Part shown: positions 31,124-38,828 of the stretch, one piece after another
Numbering within the stretch: position 1 is the stretch's first letter
Layout of the letters: the number at the start of each line of letters is the position of its first letter
NCBI GenBank assembly: GCA_016194905.1
Contig: JACQAP010000023.1
Coordinates: 1-47,076, forward strand
Direction of reading: 5' to 3'
Source of the DNA: Betaproteobacteria bacterium
GTDB taxonomy: Bacteria; Pseudomonadota; Gammaproteobacteria; Burkholderiales; JACQAP01
Length of the DNA stretch: 47,076 nucleotides
Made by a program: the position numbers and the translations under genes
The notes under the pieces: model-generated
Database searches by the model: none
Seen by the model: the letters and a program-made list of their open reading frames with translations, nothing else
Told to the model about the DNA's origin: nothing

Positions 31124-32335
31124 TCACGACGCTAGAGTCCTGCCCAGCACGTCGCCGTAAACTTTCGCGAGCCGGGCGGCCGTGACCTGCATGCCGAAGC
31201 GCGCCACCATGTCGGCGTGAAGCGCACGCCGGTCAAATTGCGCGCGCAGCCCCAGCATCTCGTCAATCGCGCGCGCCAACGCCTCCGGATCCTCGGATGG
31301 CACCAGCCGGCCATTCTCCGGTGTGATTATATCTTCCGGCCCTCCGCAGCGCGTTGCCACCACGGGTGTGCCGGACGCGATGGCCTCGGCAGTCACCGCC
31401 GAGAAGGTCTCGCGCCTGCTCGGCACCACGAGCAGCGCGCTGCGTTGCATCGCGGCGGCGACCTCCGCCGGGCTCGACTGTCCGGCGAAGCGAATGCGGC
31501 CCGCGAGCCCCAATTCGCCGACGAGTCGGCGCACTTCGTCCTCATCGCGCTGATAGCCCCTGTAGAAGGCGGCACCTATCACGAGCAGGCGGAGTGTGGG
31601 GCGCCGACGCGCCAGCGTGGCGAAGGCGCGGACCAGGATGTCGAGCCCTTTCACGCGTCGGATCACACCGACAAAGAGAAGCTGGTCGGGGTCCCAGGAG
31701 CCTTCCGTCTCCGACGGCGTGAAAGTCGCTTCGTCGACAACGTTGTGCACGACACGCGTGGTCACGTGACCGCCCATCGCGTCAACGATGTTCCGCTCGA
31801 GCGAAGTGCTGACCGGAAGGACCAACCGGACGGACGCCAGGGCCCGCAATACCTGCGCGCGGACGGCGGGGTAGTCGTCGAACCACGGTCGCCAGGGGGC
31901 TCCCTCCGTGGTAACCACGGGAAGGCCGTAGCGCCGGCCGAGCCGAGCCGCCAGGACGCCGTCGGGGTAAATGAAATGCGCGTGGATGAGGTCGAACCGG
32001 CGCTCCTCGTGCAGCCGGTCGGCGAGCCGGCGGACCGTGGGCCATATGAGCGCGGCCTCAAAGCGATGCAGAGCGTGTCCTGGCGGGAACGGCACACGAG
32101 GATGGAAGACGTCGTAGCCGGCATCCCGGCGCCGCGCCGCCACGCGGCGAAAGCGGGTGAACGCCTCGATAGGCAGGAGCGGCGGCGCATACGGGACCGG
32201 CGCAATCACCGTGGGGTCGACCAAGCGGCTTGAAGCCAGCACGAGACGCTGGGTCCACAGACCCAGCGTCGGCATGACGTTGTTTGGGTAATTGCGCGCG
32301 AGGACGAGGACTTGCAGCCGAGGCCCTGGTGCCAT
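31124..32335 (-). CDS. GT4 family glycosyltransferase
   Basis: 403 residues from ATG 32335; the open frame runs on to 32569 only because it enters gene debris. The N-terminal domain begins LQVLVLARNYPNNVMP. The donor domain has QLLFVGVIRRVKGLDILVRA and VPSRRETFSAVTAEAIASG with the EX7E pair. FDLIHAHFIYPDGVLA is a motif common among colanic-acid-type and mannosyl GT4 proteins. GGGAAG about 8 bases upstream can serve as ribosome-binding site. The ATG overlaps the TGA that ends an epimerase fragment (32335-32496), so the gene begins exactly where a broken gene ends and may have lost its original upstream partner. Confidence 0.92.
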   Translation of the reverse strand: MAPGPRLQVLVLARNYPNNVMPTLGLWTQRLVLASSRLVDPTVIAPVPYAPPLLPIEAFTRFRRVAARRRDAGYDVFHPRVPFPPGHALHRFEAALIWPTVRRLADRLHEERRFDLIHAHFIYPDGVLAARLGRRYGLPVVTTEGAPWRPWFDDYPAVRAQVLRALASVRLVLPVSTSLERNIVDAMGGHVTTRVVHNVVDEATFTPSETEGSWDPDQLLFVGVIRRVKGLDILVRAFATLARRRPTLRLLVIGAAFYRGYQRDEDEVRRLVGELGLAGRIRFAGQSSPAEVAAAMQRSALLVVPSRRETFSAVTAEAIASGTPVVATRCGGPEDIITPENGRLVPSEDPEALARAIDEMLGLRAQFDRRALHADMVARFGMQVTAARLAKVYGDVLGRTLAS

Positions 32336-32496
32336 CAGGCGCTTCCCATCAAGCGGATTGTCGATACGAAGCCAACGAGCTTCGGCTTGCGTGCCACGGC
32401 CCCGACAACCACCTCGGTGGCGTGCACGTTGGTTTGTATCGTATGCACAGGGTGCTCGACGATCAGCCGTACGCCCACGGCAGCTTCGGGGAGCAT
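32335..32496 (-). pseudogene. Middle fragment of an extended-SDR epimerase gene, minus strand
   Basis: The minus-strand frame from 32496 to the TGA at 32335-32337 encodes AAVGVRLIVEHPVHTIQTNV and then HATEVVVGAVARKPKL. This matches the AAAVGV-x-LIVE-P-xx-TI-x-TNV-x-GTE-VL block that precedes the catalytic Ser strand in UDP-sugar decarboxylase/epimerase-type SDRs. The strand that should read STSEVYG reads STIRLMGS, and the frame stops there. The N-terminal and C-terminal parts are missing. The stop overlaps the GT4 start (TGATG). Confidence 0.8.
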
Positions 32497-32625
32497 CTGA
32501 CCCGCTCGGGCTGGCCTCGGTATTCCGCGACCATGCGCGGAAGAGGATCGTCGCGGTCGTGGTCAACAATCATTGTGAACTGGCGTCCGTGATTCTGATG
32601 GCGGCTGGGCGTGCGGCTCAGCACC
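32497..32625 (+). pseudogene. 3'-end fragment of a GH30-like glycosidase gene (copy of the 24381-25958 gene)
   Basis: From about 32497 to 32620 the sequence matches bases about 25693-25815 of the lipoprotein glycosidase at high identity. The encoded LASVFRDHARKRIVAVVVNN corresponds to LASAFRDDARKRIIAVVVNN. Homology ends in the region encoding the AAGR/TAGR motif, where an epimerase fragment on the opposite strand begins. There is no start codon and no catalytic region. Confidence 0.85.
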
Positions 32626-32711
32626 CGGACGCGACGATTATCGGCGACGAACTGCCCGGCGAGGTGACGACCTACGAAGCCCGTGCCACCAGTGACGAGG
32701 ATCAGGATTCC
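32605..32711 (-). pseudogene. 5' fragment of an NAD-dependent epimerase/SDR gene, minus strand
   Basis: The minus-strand frame encodes ILILVTGGTGFVGRHLAGQF followed by VADNRRVRVLSR, a complete NAD(P)-binding start of an extended or atypical SDR (GGTGFVGRHL). It runs straight into the opposite-strand glycosidase fragment after the sequence RTPSRHQ. Later SDR motifs are absent. It may be the start of the gene whose middle lies at 32335-32496, separated by the glycosidase fragment, or a different gene. Confidence 0.75.
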
Positions 32712-32730
32712 ACTCCCATCGAGCCCCCAA

Positions 32731-32870
32731 GAGGCGAAGAATAACATCCCGCTTGCCCAACCTGCCGCATCGTCTCTCCCTATCCTGAACGCGCCGGCGC
32801 GAGACGGAACTGTTGTATCATCGGAGTGTCTCCCGGCGGAGTGAGCTAGGATTTTTCCGAGGATCCAGGA
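32731..32870. other. Leader region of the methyltransferase gene
   Basis: 140 bases after the epimerase debris. Nothing coding was recognised. TTTTTCCGAGGATCCAGGA before ATG 32871 contains a usable ribosome-binding site (GAGG / CAGGA). Confidence 0.35.
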
Positions 32871-33857
32871 ATGACTGCCATCGAGCCGTCCGAGGCAGGG
32901 CGCGTCTTGCGCCTTGACCTGCTGGCCTGTCCGCAGTGCAAGGGCAAGCTGGAAGCGAACGCTGCGCACCTGGTCTGTAATCGTTGTGGCCACGACTATG
33001 CGGTTCTCGAAGGCATCCCGTGCTTCGCATCGCCGGATCGCTTCTACGATGAGTTCGCTCTTGTGCACTGTCCCTTCGCGGCCTCGCCGTCAGGACTTAA
33101 GCGGGTAACCCTGGGCGTTCTGCCTTTTTGGTCCTGGCAGGAGTGGAAGTTCTGGGATCGAGTGATCCCGCGCTGCGACCGCCTTCTCGATTTCGGCTGC
33201 GGCCGCGGCCGCGGGATCTTCATCGAACGCTCCCGCGAAACCGTAGGCTATGACGGTTCCCTGACTTTCCTGCGGGATTGCGCTCCCCGATATAGCGCGG
33301 TTGCCCTAGGCCAGCTTCCCCGATTGCCCTTCGCATCGTCTCTGTTCGACGTCGTCGCATCTTCCCATACGGTTGGGCACGTATCCATCGAGGATAAGGA
33401 TCACCTGATATCGGAGATCGCTCGCGTCCTGAGGCCTGGCGGGGTGACTGCACACATCATCGAAACGGACAGCGCTCATCCTGCTGTTTCGGCTGCCAAG
33501 AGGAACTCGCAGGCCTACCGCAAGCAGTTCGTTGAACAACACGGCCATGTCGGCTTGGAACCCGCGCAGCGAGTGATCCAACGATTCGAGAGCCACGGGT
33601 TACGCTTGAACAAGATGCAGCTTGTGGATGCGATTCTGCCGAGTGTTCTGAACTACCGGACTTTCTTCGACGTCCCTGACTATCAGAATCTGCCGGAGAT
33701 CCGCTGGCCCCGGATGCTGAGCCGCATGAGCGCCGCGAGCGGGATCGTCAACGCAGCCTACGAGGTAGGCATGGGAGTTTTCCACAGCTCCGCCGAGCAA
33801 TGGTTCGGAAAACCCGAGCGCGCGCAGTTCATACACGTCGTATTCCATAAGGCTTAG
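32871..33857 (+). CDS. Class I SAM-dependent methyltransferase with N-terminal zinc-ribbon
   Basis: 328 residues. The first 60 residues hold a Trm112-like zinc ribbon: CPQCKGKL (about 19-26) and CNRCGHDYAVLEGIP (about 37-51). The methyltransferase domain begins LLDFGCGRGRGIFIE (motif I) and continues with LPFASSLFDVVASSHTVGHV and ISEIARVLRPGGVTA (methyltransferase type-11 pattern). The C-terminus has a distinct extension (about 220-328). Proteins of this plan are common in polysaccharide loci and methylate sugars or related small molecules. It is followed after 53 bases by a second protein with the same zinc ribbon, and the two probably form a unit. The acceptor is unknown. Confidence 0.85.
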   Translation: MTAIEPSEAGRVLRLDLLACPQCKGKLEANAAHLVCNRCGHDYAVLEGIPCFASPDRFYDEFALVHCPFAASPSGLKRVTLGVLPFWSWQEWKFWDRVIPRCDRLLDFGCGRGRGIFIERSRETVGYDGSLTFLRDCAPRYSAVALGQLPRLPFASSLFDVVASSHTVGHVSIEDKDHLISEIARVLRPGGVTAHIIETDSAHPAVSAAKRNSQAYRKQFVEQHGHVGLEPAQRVIQRFESHGLRLNKMQLVDAILPSVLNYRTFFDVPDYQNLPEIRWPRMLSRMSAASGIVNAAYEVGMGVFHSSAEQWFGKPERAQFIHVVFHKA

Positions 33858-33910
33858 GCCATCGCCTCGCGACGGAATCATTCGGGCGATTCTCTGCAAG
33901 CGATCGAGTA

Positions 33911-34933
33911 ATGCCGCTGTCCCTTTCGGACTTCCAATTCGTCTGTCCGCAATGCCGTGATCCGGTGCGCGCCGCCGACGATGCCTACGTTTGCGATCGA
34001 TGCGGCCGCGTCTATCCGGTCCTGTTCGGGATTCCGGATTTCAGATTGCGCCCGGATCGATACCTCGATCTGCGCGCCGAGACGGCCAAGGCAACGCGCC
34101 TGGCTGAAGCGGCCGCGACCCGCTCGTTCGAACAGCTGCTCGACTTCTATTACGAAATCACCGATGACGTACCGCCCGAACTTGCCCGGCGTTACAAGGC
34201 GTCGATTCTCAACGGCATCCGCCACGCCGATCTGCTGGCGGCCGACTTGGCGGCGGCCCTGGCGGCCGCGCCGCCGAATGCGGTTGCGCTGGATGCGGGC
34301 TGCGGTGCGGGTGCCATGCTGGTGGCGGCAGACCGGCGCGGCCTGCGGGTGGTGGGCGTCGACATCGCGCTGCGCTGGCTGGTGATTTGCCGCAAGCGCC
34401 TCGACGAGCTCGGGCTCGCGATTCCCCTGATATGCGCGGATCTGGCGGATCCGCCTTTCGCGCCGGCAAGCTTCGATGCAGTGATGGCGGTTGATCTGGT
34501 GGAACATGTGCCGGACATCCCGAGCCTGGTGCGCGCGCTTGCCGTAATAAGCAGGCCGGGCGCTGCCCTCTGGCTGACCGCCGCCAACGGCCGGACGCTG
34601 GGCCCGCATCCCAGCACTCGCGTGTGGGCGATTGGGTGGCTTCCCCTTGGAATGCGTACCTGGGTGGTGACGAAGCTGCGCGGAGTGGATTCGTTGCGCT
34701 ATGTAAACCTGATTTCGGTGCCGGAGATGCGGCGCATCGCCGTGCGCGCCGGACTCACCGTGGCGGAATGCAGGCCGCGCCGGATTGCCGCACCCGATGG
34801 CCGCTATCCCTTCGTCGAGCGCAAGTTGATGCAGGTATACCGGCGTCTGGGCGAGATGCCCTGGATGAGTCGTTTGCTGCTGCAAATCGGACCAGCGTTT
34901 GAATTGCGCCTGCGCCGCGCGCGCGATTCCTGA
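33911..34933 (+). CDS. Class I SAM-dependent methyltransferase with N-terminal zinc-ribbon (second)
   Basis: 340 residues. CPQCRDPV (about 12-19) and CDRCGRVYPVLFGIPDF (about 28-44) form the zinc ribbon. VALDAGCGAGAMLVAADRRG (motif I) and VVGVDIALRWLVICRKR (ribose-binding Asp) form the SAM site, and FDAVMAVDLVEHVPD is the post-II acidic motif. The C-terminal third (LTAANGRTLGP onwards) has several Trp/Arg-rich stretches. It resembles the previous gene in plan but differs in sequence after the zinc ribbon, so it may target a different position. It is convergent with the carbamoyltransferase gene, with 31 bases between them. Confidence 0.85.
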   Translation: MPLSLSDFQFVCPQCRDPVRAADDAYVCDRCGRVYPVLFGIPDFRLRPDRYLDLRAETAKATRLAEAAATRSFEQLLDFYYEITDDVPPELARRYKASILNGIRHADLLAADLAAALAAAPPNAVALDAGCGAGAMLVAADRRGLRVVGVDIALRWLVICRKRLDELGLAIPLICADLADPPFAPASFDAVMAVDLVEHVPDIPSLVRALAVISRPGAALWLTAANGRTLGPHPSTRVWAIGWLPLGMRTWVVTKLRGVDSLRYVNLISVPEMRRIAVRAGLTVAECRPRRIAAPDGRYPFVERKLMQVYRRLGEMPWMSRLLLQIGPAFELRLRRARDS

Positions 34934-34964
34934 CAACCGGGCCGCCGATATCAAACGCAAGGGC

Positions 34965-36800
34965 TCAATCGAGTTCGAACGCGTGCTTGTAGTCGAGTTT
35001 GAGCGCAGGGTTCTGCTGCTCCTTCTGTAGCACGCAGTTACCGATCACCAGCATCTCGATCTCGCTCCCCATGAAGCAGCGAAACGCGTCCTCCGGAGTG
35101 CACACGATGGGTTCGCCGCGCACGTTGAAGCTGGTGTTGACCAGCACCGGGCAGCCGGTGCGTTGCTTGAATGCACCGAGCAGGGCGTGGAAGCGCGGAT
35201 TGGTCTCGCGGTGAACCGTCTGAATGCGCGCGGAATAGTCGATGTGGGTCACTGCGGGAATCTCCGAACGCGGCACATTGAGCTGGTCGATTCCGAACAG
35301 CTTCTTCTCCTCCTCGGTCATCGTGCGACGCCGCTCGGGCCGCACGCCGGCGACCAGCAGCATGTAGGGCGAATCATGATCGAGTTCGAACCAGTCGCCG
35401 ACGTCCTCGCGCAGCACTGCCGGCGCGAACGGCCGGAAGGATTCTCGATACTTCACCTTCAGGTTGAGCAGCTTCTGCATGCTCGGGGAGCGCGGATCAC
35501 CGAGGATCGACCGGGCGCCAAGCGCCCGCGGGCCAAATTCCATGCGCCCCTGAAACCAGCCGATCGCCTTCTGCGCGACGAGCGCGTCGACTGCCTCTGC
35601 TACGATTGACGTATCGTCGACAACGCTGAACTTCGCGCCCGCCGCCTGCAGCCGTTGCTCTAACTCGTGCTGCTCGAACTTCGGACCGAGATAAGAACCC
35701 CGCATGCCATCGAGTCCGCCATTCAGGCGGCGCGGCTGCCCCTTGTACAGGTGGTAGGCGCCCAGCGCCGCTCCGACCGAACCGCCGGCATCGCCGGCCG
35801 CCGGCTGGATCCAGATGCCGTCAAATTGGCCGTCGCGCAGTATTTTGCCATTGGCGACGCAGTTGAGTGCGACGCCGCCTGCAAGGCACAAGTTGCGCTC
35901 GCCGGTCTCCCGCGCGAGCGAACGCGTCATGCGCAGCATGATCTCTTCGGTGACCTGTTGGATCGAGGCGGCGATGTCCATGTGAAACGGGGTCAATGGC
36001 TGCTCCGGCGTGCGCGGCGGCTGGCCGAACAGCGCGTCGAACCTGGTGTTGGTCATGGTCAGGCCGACGCAGTAATTGAAGTAATCGAGGTCAAGCCGAA
36101 AGGAGCCGTCGGCCTTCAGGTCGATCAGCTTGTCCAGTATCAGGCCCGCATAGCGCGGCTCGCCATAGGGCGCGAGTCCCATCAGCTTGTACTCGCCCGA
36201 GTTGACCTTGAAGCCCGTGTAATAGGTAAACGCGGAGTAGAGCAGGCCCAGCGAATGGGGAAAGTGGATCTCCTTCATGACCTGCAGCCGGTTGTCGCGA
36301 CCGAGCGCGACCGAGCTGGTCGCCCACTCCCCGACGCCGTCCAGCGTCAACACCGCCGCAGAGGAAAACGGCGACGGGAAAAAAGCGCTGGCCGCATGAC
36401 TGAGGTGATGCTCGCTGAATACCAGGCGCTGGTCCCAGTCGAAGTCGGGGCCATGCAGTTTCAGTTCCCGGGTCAGGTAGCCCTTCAGAAACAGCTTTTC
36501 GCGTAGCCAGATCGGGATCGCCATCCGGAACGATGCGAAACCCCGCGGCGCAAACGCGAGATAGGTCTCGAGCAGGCGCTCGAACTTGAGGAACGGCTTG
36601 TCGTAGAACGCGACCAAGTCGACCTGATCGATACCGATCCCCGCCTCCGCCAGGCAGAACTCAAGCGCATGGCGCGGGAATCCCGCATCGTGTTTCTTGC
36701 GCGTGAATCGCTCCTCCTGCGCCGCCGCCACGATCTCGCCGTCAACCACCAGCGCCGCGGCGCTGTCGTGGTAGAACGCCGAAATTCCCAGAATTCGCAT
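34965..36800 (-). CDS. Carbamoyltransferase, NodU/CmcH family
   Basis: 611 residues from ATG 36800 (MRILGISAFYHDSAAAL). The N-terminal TsaD/Kae1-like domain has HHLSHAASAFFPSPF, in which the two His residues bind the metal, and LTLDGVGEWATSSV. GGVALNCVANGKIL follows. The YrdC-like C-terminal domain carries MEFGPRALGARSILGDPR, YRESFRPFAPAVL and LVNTSFNVRGEPIV. It transfers a carbamoyl group from carbamoyl phosphate via a carbamoyl-adenylate to a hydroxyl of a sugar. It closes a minus-strand cassette with a 49-residue DUF5989 protein (17 bases upstream), an SxtJ-family membrane protein and an SGNH hydrolase, an arrangement seen in several polysaccharide and saxitoxin-type gene sets. It probably carbamoylates the glycan. 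Confidence 0.95.
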   Translation of the reverse strand: MRILGISAFYHDSAAALVVDGEIVAAAQEERFTRKKHDAGFPRHALEFCLAEAGIGIDQVDLVAFYDKPFLKFERLLETYLAFAPRGFASFRMAIPIWLREKLFLKGYLTRELKLHGPDFDWDQRLVFSEHHLSHAASAFFPSPFSSAAVLTLDGVGEWATSSVALGRDNRLQVMKEIHFPHSLGLLYSAFTYYTGFKVNSGEYKLMGLAPYGEPRYAGLILDKLIDLKADGSFRLDLDYFNYCVGLTMTNTRFDALFGQPPRTPEQPLTPFHMDIAASIQQVTEEIMLRMTRSLARETGERNLCLAGGVALNCVANGKILRDGQFDGIWIQPAAGDAGGSVGAALGAYHLYKGQPRRLNGGLDGMRGSYLGPKFEQHELEQRLQAAGAKFSVVDDTSIVAEAVDALVAQKAIGWFQGRMEFGPRALGARSILGDPRSPSMQKLLNLKVKYRESFRPFAPAVLREDVGDWFELDHDSPYMLLVAGVRPERRRTMTEEEKKLFGIDQLNVPRSEIPAVTHIDYSARIQTVHRETNPRFHALLGAFKQRTGCPVLVNTSFNVRGEPIVCTPEDAFRCFMGSEIEMLVIGNCVLQKEQQNPALKLDYKHAFELD

Positions 36801-36817
36801 CGATCCGTTCCGGTTTC

Positions 36818-36967
36818 TCAGAACAGCGTGTAGATGAACGGCGCCACGGCCGAGCCTTGGGCGAACACGAGCAAGCCGCCCAGGATTGCCATCACCACTA
36901 GAATCGGGATCAGCCAGAATTTCTTGCGCACCCGCATGTAGGCCCACAACTCCCTGAGAAAGGACAT
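36818..36967 (-). CDS. DUF5989 family small membrane protein
   Basis: A 49-residue protein. AGGAGAG lies about 4-6 bases before ATG 36967. The sequence MSFLRELWAYMRVRKKFWLI is the typical start: a short amphipathic segment and a basic RKK before a single hydrophobic helix (about 19-41), ending in FAQGSAVAPFIYTLF. This matches the DUF5989 family, which regularly sits between carbamoyltransferase and SxtJ genes. It is probably an inner-membrane adaptor for the carbamoyltransferase (inference from its constant neighbourhood). The gap to the SxtJ gene is 9 bases. Confidence 0.88.
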   Translation of the reverse strand: MSFLRELWAYMRVRKKFWLIPILVVMAILGGLLVFAQGSAVAPFIYTLF

Positions 36968-36976
36968 GCTTCTCTC

Positions 36977-37411
36977 CTAAAATTGATGGGGCAGGCTGTC
37001 CGGTTGCGGGCCGGGCGGTTCACGCTTGATCCAGTAGCTCTCGGCGGCAGATTCGCGGCGCAGCCACAGAATATTCTTGGCGAACATCCGCATGAGCAGG
37101 CCCATGGGCGTGACGACCAGGTAGAACATGATGGCCAGCACGACCGGACTGACGATACGATGCAGCAGCAGCCCGAAACGCAGCCACAGCCGGTTCGGAA
37201 TGGTGAGCAGCGACGGCGCCGCGACGGTGGCCACCAGCACCAACCCGCTGACGATCAGCGACCACCATCGCAGGGTGCCGCCAAAGGCGAGCGGCGACAA
37301 CGCGATGACCAGGAAAACCGTCACGAACACCCAGCCGAACGCGCGATTGCTCGACGCCTTGACCTGCTGGCTTCTGGAAAAATCTTCGTGGGTCTGTGCC
37401 ACCTGATTCAT
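36977..37411 (-). CDS. SxtJ family membrane protein
   Basis: 144 residues with three or four hydrophobic helices (about 25-44, 49-68, 81-107) and a basic C-terminus. NRAFGWVFVTVFLVIALSPL and the SYWIKR motif near the end fit the SxtJ family, named from the saxitoxin cluster and found beside NodU/CmcH carbamoyltransferases. Its biochemical role is unproven. It lies directly upstream of the DUF5989 gene and downstream of the SGNH hydrolase in the same direction, so the four genes are probably one operon. Confidence 0.88.
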   Translation of the reverse strand: MNQVAQTHEDFSRSQQVKASSNRAFGWVFVTVFLVIALSPLAFGGTLRWWSLIVSGLVLVATVAAPSLLTIPNRLWLRFGLLLHRIVSPVVLAIMFYLVVTPMGLLMRMFAKNILWLRRESAAESYWIKREPPGPQPDSLPHQF

Positions 37412-37551
37412 CAGTTATGTATCTTTCACTCGCCTGAGATAGCGGCCCAAGCGTGTTTTACACGCACTCCGTCCTCTTGGCAACGCGGAATCTGCCGCCC
37501 TTATTCCAGCCTTTCTTGAGGCGCCATCAAGACCGATATGCGCGCGTTTGC

Positions 37552-38685
37552 TCACTTGACGCTTTTCTTGCCGAGCCAGCCCGCCTGCTCCAGCGTATCG
37601 AACCAGATCTGCCCCATGAGCTCCTCGCCTTTCGCGGTGAAGTGGCACCAGTCTGTAAGGAATTCCGGCGTGGGCGGGACTCGCTTGGCTGGTTCGGCCA
37701 GAGGAATTCCCTCCATGCGTGCGAGTTCGCGGACCATGTCGTTATAGACAGGAAAGCTGCGGCGTACCCCCTGGGGCCCCAGATTCTCAAACCACCGCCC
37801 GACAATCGGCACACCGAGCTTTACTTCGTCTTCGCTGAACCGGCCTGGCTGCCCGGACTCGTCGAGCCCATGCGCGAAGGTGCCCACGGCTACCTTCACA
37901 CTGGCGTGGCGAGCATCGGCGATGAGTCCCGCGAGGTTGTTCTTGAGCATGCGAATCGCTGCCGCGTCAGGGTCGTCATGCTTGGGTTGCGAAGACCGGC
38001 TGAACAGGTTGATGCGGGACCGGATCTCCATCAGGACGTACGAGTAGTCGATAAGCCGCTGGAACCGGCTTGGCGGGGCGATGCTTAGTCCCCGCCCATA
38101 TACGAGCTTGGTTTCGACATCGGGAATCCAGGACCAATTCAGGTCGTTGTTCCCGTGATAAATCAGGATCCCATCCGGCTCCAAGTGGGAAATGCGCAGC
38201 ATGAAATTGATCCGCTGCTCGATCGACGTGTAACCGGGCACACCGGCGTTGACGACCTCGATGCGCCGGCCGGGGTGCGCTGCCTGCAACTTCGCTTCCA
38301 GCAACGCTGGCCAGGCTTCTTCGTGCGACCGGGCGCCTTTCCAGCCAAACGTGGAGGACTCGCCCAAGGCGAAGATACGGAACGAGCCCGCCGGCTTGGG
38401 CACCTGGATTTCCAGGCCGCGAAAACCCAGACTGTTGACCTCCACGCGAAAAGAGCCCGACTTGAAGCGCATGCCAGGTACGAGCGCGGTTCGCAAGTAT
38501 GGATTTCCTTCGGCATAGCTTGCCGCCCGGCGCGGCATGTACCCGGCGTAACGTTCAAGCAACCGCCCGGTGAGTTCACCAAACAACAAAACACAAAGAA
38601 ACGAGATCGAAAGCACCAGCAAGCGCTTTGAGAACGACCAATGAGCACCAGCCGAAGACACCGCCGTTGCAGAGTTGTACTTCAT
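37552..38685 (-). CDS. SGNH/GDSL-type hydrolase, membrane-anchored (copy B)
   Basis: 377 residues from ATG 38685 (MKYNSATAV), with GAGAG about 7 bases upstream; the frame is open to 38775. One N-terminal helix (about 20-40) anchors an extracytoplasmic domain. Block I reads IFALGESSTFGW, a GESS variant of GDSL; IYHGNNDLNW supplies the Asn; and DWCHFTAKGEELMG supplies the DxxH catalytic pair. All four catalytic positions are present. It begins the cassette with SxtJ, DUF5989 and carbamoyltransferase. As with copy A at 12529, a spermidine-synthase-like gene lies nearby on the other strand, and the two share a 21-base upstream element. Confidence 0.88.
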   Translation of the reverse strand: MKYNSATAVSSAGAHWSFSKRLLVLSISFLCVLLFGELTGRLLERYAGYMPRRAASYAEGNPYLRTALVPGMRFKSGSFRVEVNSLGFRGLEIQVPKPAGSFRIFALGESSTFGWKGARSHEEAWPALLEAKLQAAHPGRRIEVVNAGVPGYTSIEQRINFMLRISHLEPDGILIYHGNNDLNWSWIPDVETKLVYGRGLSIAPPSRFQRLIDYSYVLMEIRSRINLFSRSSQPKHDDPDAAAIRMLKNNLAGLIADARHASVKVAVGTFAHGLDESGQPGRFSEDEVKLGVPIVGRWFENLGPQGVRRSFPVYNDMVRELARMEGIPLAEPAKRVPPTPEFLTDWCHFTAKGEELMGQIWFDTLEQAGWLGKKSVK

Positions 38686-38729
38686 ACGGCACTCTCGCTT
38701 CGTGGTACTGGGACTGGCATTTGTAGCCT

Positions 38730-38750
38730 CCCGGCTTGCGGAAAGTATAT
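38730..38750 (-). repeat. 21-base element shared with 13985-14005 (copy 2)
   Basis: The plus-strand text CCCGGCTTGCGGAAAGTATAT matches copy 1 at 19 of 21 positions. It is 45 bases upstream of the SGNH copy B start and could be in its 5' leader or promoter. Confidence 0.5.
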
Positions 38751-38792
38751 TCTCCTTCCAACGCAGTAAAGGCATGGCGGTACACTGAAACT

Positions 38793-38828
38793 ATGCGCGC
38801 AATACCGACCTTTCACAGCATCGATGAG
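38793..38828 (+). pseudogene. 5' stub of a polysaccharide deacetylase gene
   Basis: ATG 38793 encodes MRAIPTFHSIDE, the conserved start of MRAILTYHSID deacetylases, and then runs into the GT2 gene that begins at 38824 (the small frame ends at TAA 38865-38867). The 5' leader and first seven codons match the decayed deacetylase start at 16666 almost base for base. The rest of the gene is absent, so it is a breakpoint scar left when the GT2 and downstream genes were joined here. Confidence 0.7.

Noticed and set aside
38700..38770. Possible cyclic-di-GMP or other riboswitch in the leader of SGNH copy B (GCAAGCCGGGAGGC).
   Set aside because: It superficially resembles the GEMM core, but I could not fold the conserved paired elements. 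It is kept only as a shared repeat.
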